Positions 1 through 7,975 of a DNA stretch of 8,430 nt are shown one piece after another. Positions within the stretch are counted from its first letter, which is position 1. Every line of letters begins with the position of its first letter. A program made the translations under genes and the position numbers. The stretch is from an uncultured Collinsella sp. (GTDB taxonomy: Bacteria > Actinomycetota > Coriobacteriia > Coriobacteriales > Coriobacteriaceae). Location of the stretch: contig CAKUCJ010000045.1 in the NCBI GenBank assembly GCA_934643435.1, positions 1 through 8,430 of the forward strand. Direction: 5' to 3'. The notes under the pieces were generated by a model. That model was not told where the DNA came from. It did no database searches and worked only from the letters and a program-made list of their open reading frames with translations.

Positions 1-346
1 GCTTTAAATCGCTGTTGGCAAAAGCGTTTAGTTGGCAATCAAGGAATTCATACATGCTGGACGGTGCCGATGAACGTGATCCTATGTATTTAGCAGCTCC
101 ATAGGCAAGAACTTGAGCTCGTTCCGTCTTGCTGATATTGCTGCTTTTGGCGGCTTCCTCAGCTTTCGTGAATTTCCCATGCTCAAGAAGCTCGAGAACG
201 TCCTCTTTCGATGCCTTTGCTTTGCTTGATTGGACGTTGGCGGGTGAGGACGATCCACTTGCCGGACTGCTTTTCGTTGTCCCGCATCCGCCTAGGCCCA
301 GGCAAAGGGCGAGGGATAGCGAGACGACGGCCATTTGTTTTAGCAT
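1..346 (-). CDS. Putative lipoprotein, N-terminal part (C-terminus off the left edge)
   Basis: Read on the minus strand from the ATG at 346, this frame stays open for 115 codons to the window edge, so the gene is partial. The start has a good ribosome site, GAAAGGA at 360-354, seven bases upstream. The product begins with a short basic n-region (MLKQ), then a hydrophobic stretch (about residues 5-19) ending in the lipobox L18-G19-G20-C21. This predicts export and lipid anchoring at Cys21 by Lgt and signal peptidase II. A Ser/Pro/Lys-rich linker follows (about residues 25-46), then a charged, probably helical segment. I do not recognise the family of the mature domain; a substrate-binding or surface role cannot be told from this fragment. 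It is divergent from nifJ, with a 600-bp gap between them. Confidence 0.75.
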   Translation of the reverse strand, partial: MLKQMAVVSLSLALCLGLGGCGTTKSSPASGSSSPANVQSSKAKASKEDVLELLEHGKFTKAEEAAKSSNISKTERAQVLAYGAAKYIGSRSSAPSSMYEFLDCQLNAFANSDLK

Positions 347-487
347 GTGAAATTCCTTTCTTTTGCTTGTTGCTGAGTTTGTTGACGATTGGAATGGCTG
401 CTGCCTGCTGCAGTTCGTAAAGAATGTGCCCTTTCGAATTAATCGTATCGACGTAAGCCTCTAAACTGGAGATTAGCAGATTGTGTC

Positions 488-513
488 TTCAATTTGTTGA
501 GCAACAAATTGAA
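488..513. promoter_or_regulatory. 26-bp perfect dyad, probable operator
   Basis: Two perfect 12-base arms, TTCAATTTGTTG (488-499) and its exact complement CAACAAATTGAA (502-513), are separated by AG. The arms are AT-rich and no T-run follows on either strand, which argues against an intrinsic terminator. The TTGTTG-N2-CAACAA core has the size and symmetry of sites bound by dimeric winged-helix repressors such as the MarR family, but the regulator is unknown. It lies about 140 bp upstream of the lipoprotein start and about 150 bp upstream of the candidate -10 for nifJ, so it could serve either gene. Confidence 0.55.
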
Positions 514-607
514 CGGTAGGAATGCGAGGCGCTGTCGGTTTTCGCGTACCATACGCCCTCAGCTGTTCCATCGTCTGCCCTCCGACGCGGTCCTGTCAGT
601 CACCCGA

Positions 608-621
608 GGTAAACCTTTACC
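608..621. promoter_or_regulatory. 14-bp dyad upstream of nifJ, possible operator
   Basis: GGTAAA (608-613), CC, TTTACC (616-621) is a perfect short dyad about 40 bp upstream of the candidate -10 box at 661-666. This is a sensible place for an activator or a repressor site. The arms are only six bases, so chance is possible. Confidence 0.25.
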
Positions 622-660
622 GCCCACCTATATTTGCCGAAATTACACTTGACGGCGGGG

Positions 661-666
661 TACAAT
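661..666 (+). promoter_or_regulatory. Candidate -10 box for nifJ
   Basis: TACAAT is a five-of-six match to the sigma-70-type -10 consensus. A TTGACG hexamer sits just upstream at 649-654, but the spacing is only six bases, so it cannot act as a normal -35 with this box. No good hexamer lies at 16-18 bases. The promoter may depend on an activator, or this may be chance. Confidence 0.3.
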
Positions 667-899
667 AAACCCGCATGCGGATTTCCGTTGCGGGCGCTTC
701 CCATCGCCGGGGCGTGCCCGGGAGCATCCGGCATGCGGCCTTTGCGGCGCTCGGTCATGTGCAAGACGGGCGGTCGGACCTGTGGAGCGCGCCAGTCGCC
801 CCTCGCTTCGGCATGCCTTCTCTCCACGCCATGTACCTGCTGCTCAGTCTGCCTGCCAGATGATTGGAAGCAACAACGAAAATCCCATCACGCCAACAT

Positions 900-915
900 C
901 CCGGCGATCGCCGGG
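900..915 (+). repeat. 16-bp perfect palindrome just upstream of the nifJ ribosome site
   Basis: CCCGGCGATCGCCGGG is a perfect palindrome. As RNA it gives a six-pair GC stem with a GATC loop, 19 bases before the AGGAG ribosome site. It has no T-run, so it is not a complete intrinsic terminator. It could be an mRNA-stabilising or translation-tuning hairpin, or a DNA operator. Confidence 0.5.
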
Positions 916-934
916 GCCTGTATACCTATATGAG

Positions 935-939
935 AGGAG
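935..939 (+). promoter_or_regulatory. nifJ ribosome binding site (decides the start)
   Basis: AGGAG lies eight bases before the ATG at 948, which fixes this start over upstream in-frame starts at 864 (TTG) and 930 (ATG). The flanking TATACC (921-926) and GGTATA (943-948) are complementary, so the ribosome site would sit in the loop of a weak hairpin with the start codon at its base. Confidence 0.75.
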
Positions 940-947
940 AGGGGTAT

Positions 948-4487
<3,540 letters not shown>

Positions 4488-4497
4488 GTCTCCCACC

Positions 4498-4622
4498 GCA
4501 GGATCTGAGGGCTAACCTTCGCGGACGTCCTCGGACATGAAAGAACCCCCGCTGCGCACTTCGTGCGGCGGGGGTTCTTTCGTCCTGCGGAGTGTCCGCG
4601 AAGGTTAGCCCTCAGATCCTGC
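4498..4622. repeat. 29-bp perfect inverted repeat enclosing the nifJ terminator
   Basis: The 29 bases at 4498-4526 are the exact reverse complement of those at 4594-4622. They begin GCAGGATCTGAGGG and end CCTCAGATCCTGC on the far side. The left arm starts 11 bases after the nifJ stop codon. The 67 bases between the arms hold the terminator hairpin. No target-site duplication is seen at the outer edges. It could be an extended bidirectional terminator or a small palindromic mobile-type repeat. Confidence 0.85.
4533..4585. terminator. Intrinsic terminator after nifJ, possibly bidirectional
   Basis: GAAAGAACCCCCGC (4539-4552) pairs perfectly with GCGGGGGTTCTTTC (4568-4581). Above a two-base bulge, CGCAC (4555-4559) pairs with GTGCG (4563-4567) round a three-base loop. 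GGAC (4533-4536) and GTCC (4582-4585) extend the base. The A-rich and T-rich flanks (GAAAGAA / TTCTTTC) give a short U-tract in both directions. Confidence 0.85.
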
Positions 4623-4629
4623 TGCGTCT

Positions 4630-4663
4630 ACGTCCTTGGATTGTGTGGGCTGATGAAGGACGT
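4630..4663. repeat. Small inverted repeat downstream of the nifJ terminator
   Basis: ACGTCCTT (4630-4637) and AAGGACGT (4656-4663) are exact complements with an 18-base loop. No function is evident. It sits between the nifJ terminator element and the first 39-bp structured repeat. Confidence 0.3.
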
Positions 4664-4688
4664 GGCTGATGGGGCTCTTGTCCCTGGC

Positions 4689-4727
4689 GCTGTTTCGCGC
4701 CTTTGGCGCGAAAGGCGCGTCACTTTG
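4689..4727 (+). repeat. 39-bp structured repeat, copy 1 (left of the ATPase gene)
   Basis: This matches 6296-6334 in 36 of 39 bases, in the same orientation. It contains a nine-pair hairpin, TTTCGCGCC (4693-4701), loop TTT, GGCGCGAAA (4705-4713), then a fixed tail GGCGCGTCACTTTG (4714-4727). Two of the three differences between the copies swap a C-G pair for a G-C pair in the stem, and the third lies in the loop. That pattern points to selection on the folded form. It resembles REP-type extragenic palindromes in size and layout. Confidence 0.8.
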
Positions 4728-4805
4728 GGTATGGAGGGGGACTTGGTTGTTGCTGCCCTCTATGCTCTTACTGTTTCGGTGGCTTTGAGATCTCAGTGAA
4801 ACTCG

Positions 4806-4891
4806 CTATCTGCCAATTTTTGTACTATTTTGGTCATTACTATCTGCCAATTTTTGTACTATTACTTGTAATTCTATCTGCCAATTTTTGT
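4806..4891 (+). repeat. Three direct repeats with a 34-bp period before the ATPase gene
   Basis: CTATCTGCCAATTTTTGT occurs exactly at 4806-4823, 4840-4857 and 4874-4891, each 34 bp apart. Copies 1 and 2 share six further bases (ACTATT); copy 3 diverges into the ribosome site. The spacers are AT-rich and differ from one another, so the 18-base core is what is conserved. Copy 3 ends 15 bases before the ATPase start codon, so a protein bound here would block transcription or translation. Iteron-like operators or nuclease/recombinase recognition sites are plausible readings. The number of copies is too low, and the spacers too similar in length and too short, for a CRISPR array. Confidence 0.85.
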
Positions 4892-4896
4892 CATTT

Positions 4897-4901
4897 AGGG
4901 G
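4897..4901 (+). promoter_or_regulatory. ATPase gene ribosome binding site (decides the start)
   Basis: AGGGG lies five bases before the ATG at 4907. The open frame extends upstream to 4703, but that extension is translated 39-bp-repeat and 34-bp-repeat DNA and would give an implausible hydrophobic leader, so 4907 is the start. Confidence 0.6.
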
Positions 4902-4906
4902 TTTTA

Positions 4907-6268
4907 ATGCTACGCCGCAAGGTTACTGATAGGCTTTTGAACTGGAAGAATAACTCCAATAAGGCGTTGCTTGTTACTGGCGCACGTCAGATTGGCAAGA
5001 GTTATGCGATTCGCGCGTTTGGAAAAGGCAACTACGCTTCGTATTTTGAGGTCAATTTGCTACTCGATGCCGAGGCAAGGGATGCGCTAATTGACGCTAA
5101 GAACGCCGTTGACTTTATCAACCGTGTAGCCCTTCTTGCGGACGCGCCGCTTGTTGAGGGGGATACGCTTGTCTTTGTCGATGAGATTCAGGAGTATCCG
5201 CAGATTGTCACACTTATGAAGGCGTTGGTCGAAGACGGGCGCTTTAGCTATGTATTCTCGGGGTCTATGCTTGGGACCGAGTTTAAGGGGATATCTTCTT
5301 TTCCGGTGGGGTATGTCGAGCACGTTGTTATGCGACCGATGGATTTTGAAGAGTTTTGTTGGGCAAATGGCGTCAGCGAGAATGTGCTTGCAGACATTCG
5401 CAACTGCCTTGTCGAGAGACGTCCCGTCGAAAACTACATTCATGAGGCAATGCTCAAAAACTATAGAGCTTATATCGTTTGCGGTGGCATGCCGGAGGTC
5501 GTTCAGAACTATATCGATTCGGGTTATTCGCTCGTGAGAACGCGTGAGCTTCAAATTCAGCTGGTCGATCAGTACAAAAGCGATATCTCTAAATATGCAT
5601 CGACTCGAGCGTTTAACGTTCGCTCGATTTTCGAACAAATTCCCGTTCAGCTTGAAGCGGAGTCCCATCGCTTTGTTGTTTCGTCTCTGGGCGAGGGAGC
5701 GCGCCTTAAAAAATATGAGCAGGATTTCCTATGGCTGGTGAGCGCGGGCGTTGGATTGATGGTCGCCCAGGTAACGGAGCCTCGGAGCCCCCTCAAGAGG
5801 ACGGAGAAGGCGACAGCCTTCAAGCTGTACGAGTCCGATACGGGTATGCTCGCATCGCGGTATCCCGGCAGCACGGCACGAGCTGTCTATCTTGATATGA
5901 AAACTCCCAACCTCGGCGGTCTCTACGAGAACGTGGTCGCTCAGGAGCTTGTCGCCCTTGGGGCTGATGCATGGTACTACCAGACGCGTGAGGTCGGTGA
6001 AGTTGACTTTGTGATCGAAGGCGCCCGCGGGCATGTTGTCCCGATCGAGGTCAAATCGGGCAAGAAAGTTCGAGCGCATGCGGCTCTCGATCGCCTAATG
6101 AGTGTTGACGAGTACAAAATTCCCGAGGCTGTTGTGCTAAGCCACGAGAATCTCGGCAAAGAGGGCAAGATCCTGTACGTCCCTATCTATATGACATTCT
6201 GTCTCGATGAGTTTATAGAAAAGGATGACCCCGACAACGATTTCTCGTTTGCACCCATATCTCTCTAG
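4907..6268 (+). CDS. AAA-type ATPase with C-terminal DUF4143/nuclease-like domain
   Basis: A 453-residue protein of the AAA_14/DUF4143 ATP-binding family, of typical length. The N-terminal P-loop domain has Walker A G25-ARQI-GKS32, Walker B LVFVDE (D92, E93) followed by IQEYPQ, and the sensor-like FSGSMLG (117-123) usual in this family. The C-terminal part has the DUF4143 pattern LYENVVAQEL, then a PD-(D/E)XK-like core: E365-V-D367-F, and E381-V-K383-SGK. No signal peptide or membrane segment is seen, so it should be cytoplasmic. The molecular job of this family is poorly known; DNA processing or defence-type roles are inferred from the nuclease-like fold. Codons ending in T or A are much more frequent than in nifJ or arcC, which suggests recent acquisition. 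It follows three 34-bp repeats, is flanked by the two 39-bp repeats, and is convergent with the operon at 6429-7372. Confidence 0.88.
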   Translation: MLRRKVTDRLLNWKNNSNKALLVTGARQIGKSYAIRAFGKGNYASYFEVNLLLDAEARDALIDAKNAVDFINRVALLADAPLVEGDTLVFVDEIQEYPQIVTLMKALVEDGRFSYVFSGSMLGTEFKGISSFPVGYVEHVVMRPMDFEEFCWANGVSENVLADIRNCLVERRPVENYIHEAMLKNYRAYIVCGGMPEVVQNYIDSGYSLVRTRELQIQLVDQYKSDISKYASTRAFNVRSIFEQIPVQLEAESHRFVVSSLGEGARLKKYEQDFLWLVSAGVGLMVAQVTEPRSPLKRTEKATAFKLYESDTGMLASRYPGSTARAVYLDMKTPNLGGLYENVVAQELVALGADAWYYQTREVGEVDFVIEGARGHVVPIEVKSGKKVRAHAALDRLMSVDEYKIPEAVVLSHENLGKEGKILYVPIYMTFCLDEFIEKDDPDNDFSFAPISL

Positions 6269-6295
6269 GCTATCTGAGTCCGCAATCCAGCCCTT

Positions 6296-6334
6296 GCTGT
6301 TTCGCGGCTATGCCGCGAAAGGCGCGTCACTTTG
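6296..6334 (+). repeat. 39-bp structured repeat, copy 2 (right of the ATPase gene)
   Basis: Second copy of the element at 4689-4727. The hairpin is TTTCGCGGC (6300-6308), loop TAT, GCCGCGAAA (6312-6320), with the same 14-base tail at 6321-6334. It starts 28 bases after the ATPase stop codon. It is itself bracketed by CCAGCCCTT (6287-6295) and AAGGGCTGG (6338-6346), which are complementary and could enclose it in a larger stem. Confidence 0.8.
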
Positions 6335-6338
6335 CGAA

Positions 6339-6374
6339 AGGGCTGGGGTCGCTGCTGCATGCGACTCCAGCCCT
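6339..6374. terminator. Hairpin between convergent genes, probable terminator
   Basis: AGGGCTGGGGTCGC (6339-6352) pairs with GCGACTCCAGCCCT (6361-6374) over 14 positions with a single G-U wobble and an eight-base loop. On the minus strand the stem is followed by TTTCGC, a short U-run, so it fits best as the terminator of the minus-strand operon. On the plus strand the tail (CTGATTGCT) is poor. It may stop both converging units. Confidence 0.6.
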
Positions 6375-6428
6375 CTGATTGCTACTTTGGGTCCCGCGAT
6401 GGGGTGTTGTTGGTGTTGCTAGTTCGGC

Positions 6429-6953
6429 TTACCTTGTCTCGCCGGTTTCGGTGCGTAGGCGGTAACCGTGGACCAGGTCACTGATGGCCGGCCAAGGAAT
6501 CTGGCGATCGACCCAAAATTGCAGCTGAACCAGATAGCGCTCGGTGGCGCGGGTGAGGGCGGCAAACTGCTCGTGGGTTTCGACCTGAGCGTAGAGGTCG
6601 CGGCTGTGGGCGAGGATGGCGGTCGTATCGTCCATCTTACCGGTGACGTTGAAAGAGCCCGAGAACCAGTCGCACAGGCGTGCGGCGCTGTTGTTGAGGG
6701 TGGCCAGGTCGGCGGTGCCGTCTTCGGCGTTTTCGTTTGCCTGGACTCGCAGGAGAGAGAGGGCATCGGCGGCGTTCATGCAGTAGCCGACGGTGAAGTT
6801 CCAGACGGCGAACTCGCGGCCGGTGTCGAGCTTGCGGCGGCGCATGTAGTCGATGTCGCGGGGTTCCTCGAGCATCATTTGGTCGGCGAGAGCTTCAAGT
6901 GCGGTGGTGTACTCGGCAAGGTCGAGCGTGAGCAGGGTGTTGATATCCATCAT
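6429..6953 (-). CDS. Conserved-looking hypothetical protein, 174 aa
   Basis: I do not recognise this protein. It starts MMDINTLLTLDLAEY at 6953; GGAGG at 6965-6961 lies seven bases upstream, inside the end of the preceding gene, which rules out the longer upstream frame. It ends with TAA at 6431-6429. The sequence is acidic to neutral, soluble and rich in Ala, Leu and charged residues, and looks largely helical, with several Trp and Tyr (for example AVWNFTVGYCMNAADAL and LVQLQFWVDRQIPW). There is no signal peptide, membrane segment or known motif. It begins two bases after the stop of the DUF3830-like gene, so the two are almost certainly co-transcribed and translationally coupled, and probably work together. 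Confidence 0.75.
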   Translation of the reverse strand: MMDINTLLTLDLAEYTTALEALADQMMLEEPRDIDYMRRRKLDTGREFAVWNFTVGYCMNAADALSLLRVQANENAEDGTADLATLNNSAARLCDWFSGSFNVTGKMDDTTAILAHSRDLYAQVETHEQFAALTRATERYLVQLQFWVDRQIPWPAISDLVHGYRLRTETGETR

Positions 6954-6955
6954 GG

Positions 6956-7372
6956 CTAGGCCTCCGCTTCGATCTCGACGATTTCGTTTTTGATGTACAT
7001 GCCCTGGTTGTCCCAGACGTTGCGGCAGGCGGCGGCAAAGCGCTCGCGGTCGGCCTCGCAGATGCGGGCGAACATGTTGCAGGTGCCAAAGGGTTCGCAC
7101 ACGTCAAAGAAGATGCAGACCGACGACCAGCCGCCATACCAGCTCACCGCGCCGGCGGGTTCGTGAAAGACGGGGTTCTCAATATGCTCGTAGTTGGCGA
7201 TGGGGCCCGATACGGGATAGGTCACCTCGGTATCGCACACCTTGGCCGAAAAGATGCGAGACTCCACGGGGCAGGACGCCTCGAATAGCTTGCATGTCTC
7301 GGGCGCTTCGTCCCAAAGCATGTCGGCGAGAAACGTCTCGTCGTTGAGCGTGATCTTGAGCATTTTTGTCAT
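6956..7372 (-). CDS. DUF3830-like (cyclophilin-like fold) protein, 138 aa
   Basis: The ATG at 7372 follows AGGAGG (7386-7381) by eight bases; an in-frame ATG three codons later is less well placed. The sequence has the layout of the DUF3830 family: a first strand KITLNDETFLADML, then EAPETCKLFEASCPVESRIFSAKVCDTEVTY, then ENPVFHEPAGAVSWYGG, and a PFGTCNMFARI strand near the end. The family has a cyclophilin-like beta-barrel and no firmly assigned reaction; members often sit near amidohydrolase or racemase genes of nitrogen compound breakdown. Eight cysteines in 138 residues (27, 34, 46, 86, 92, 98, 105, 116) is high for a cytoplasmic protein and could mean metal or redox chemistry. It is first in a two-gene operon and divergent from arcC. 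I assigned the family by eye. Confidence 0.7.
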   Translation of the reverse strand: MTKMLKITLNDETFLADMLWDEAPETCKLFEASCPVESRIFSAKVCDTEVTYPVSGPIANYEHIENPVFHEPAGAVSWYGGWSSVCIFFDVCEPFGTCNMFARICEADRERFAAACRNVWDNQGMYIKNEIVEIEAEA

Positions 7373-7975
7373 AGGTAGGACCTCCTCAATCCGTCGCTCA
7401 AGGGGTTCGCTGGCGGATAAAGGAGAAGACAGCCACGGGGTCGCCGAACCCAAACTTCACGACAGATACCTGCCGCCCCAGCCCGTGCTGTACTCGGCTA
7501 AAGTACCATGCCGTCGGCGCGAAGGCAATATCTTCGTTTGATTTTTCGTAGCACAGAGTAATAGCGCGGTTCGCCATTGTTCGTCTGCCATGCGGCGGGT
7601 ATTTCTTGGCTATTCCTTTTGATGGATGAAAGGCCCCTTGTTTTTGCAGGGGTGCATACTCGTCTTATAAGTGCATAGAATCTCGTATAGTGCGAGTAAG
7701 ATATTGCGCTGTCCGTTTTGTGTTTAGCAAAGATATAGTTTGCATAATCTGGTCTAATCCCTGCTCTATTTAAATAAAGTCGCACGTAAATGGCGTAGAT
7801 ATGCGTGAGCTGGGCTTTATTACGCTGAGCGGGTAAAAACGACCGTTCACCGTTCAACTGTTTTCAAAATGAATAAAATGAGCGATAACAGGAATATAAA
7901 CCTTAATAAACTCGCGTATCGCACGGACACGGGTTATTAATGGGTTGTAGGCCTTTTACAGAAAGGATTCCAGCA
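7373..7975. other. Divergent intergenic region between the DUF3830 operon and arcC
   Basis: About 600 bp with no convincing gene. The first 120 bp are GC-rich and would be the leader of the minus-strand operon; the rest is AT-rich. Visible items are a GTGCATA direct repeat (7652-7658 and 7671-7677), CTCG/CGAG around TATAGTG (7682-7696), CCCCT/AGGGG (7634-7652), a tandem CGTTCAC/CGTTCAA near 7845-7857, and a spaced dyad TTAATAA (7903-7909) / TTATTAA (7934-7940) just before arcC. TATAAA at 7895-7900 could be an arcC -10, but it lacks a -35. I found no Crp/Fnr-type or clear ARG box by eye. Confidence 0.5.

Larger units (their letters stand above)
347..660. other. Intergenic region between the lipoprotein gene and the nifJ leader
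   Basis: No credible gene is seen on either strand. The open frames here lack ribosome sites and have no protein-like composition. The stretch holds the lipoprotein ribosome site (354-360), a perfect 26-bp dyad at 488-513 and a 14-bp dyad at 608-621. No convincing -35/-10 pair for the lipoprotein gene could be identified on the minus strand. Confidence 0.6.
667..947 (+). other. GC-rich, potentially structured leader of nifJ
   Basis: If transcription starts near 673, the nifJ mRNA has a leader of about 275 nt. It is rich in short palindromes: CCGCATGCGG at 671-680, a second GCATGCGG near 732, another GCATGC near 811, a GCCGG/CCGGC pair enclosing GGCGTGCC near 705-731, and the 16-bp palindrome at 900-915. 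I matched it by eye against TPP, FMN, cobalamin, SAM, purine and guanidine riboswitch cores and recognised none. A 62-codon open frame from 675 has no ribosome site and no protein-like composition. Confidence 0.35.

Noticed and set aside
649..666. TTGACG and TACAAT as a paired -35/-10 promoter
   Set aside because: The spacer is only six bases, far below the 16-18 needed for a sigma-70-type promoter.
675..863. A 62-codon open frame in the nifJ leader, positioned as if leaderless after the TACAAT box
   Set aside because: It has no ribosome site and its composition is that of translated GC-rich non-coding DNA; the leaderless idea rests on a weak promoter call.
4806..4891. The 34-bp-period repeats as a CRISPR array
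   Set aside because: There are only three copies, an 18-bp core, 16-bp spacers, no cas genes, and the last copy runs into a ribosome site.
4703..4906. A 68-residue N-terminal extension of the ATPase
   Set aside because: It would translate the 39-bp and 34-bp repeats into a Cys/Leu/Phe-rich leader that the family lacks, and a ribosome site supports the start at 4907.
5087..5668. A 193-codon minus-strand frame inside the ATPase gene
   Set aside because: The plus-strand frame carries intact Walker motifs and the DUF4143 pattern over the same bases; the reverse frame has no family features.
6468..6959. A 163-codon plus-strand frame opposite the 174-aa gene
   Set aside because: It lacks a ribosome site and is Val/Gly-rich shadow coding; the minus frame has a ribosome site and tight operon spacing.
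7498..7857. A 119-codon minus-strand frame in the gap before arcC
   Set aside because: It needs a TTG start with no ribosome site. The basic Tyr/Arg-rich product has no recognisable features and lies in AT-rich spacer DNA.
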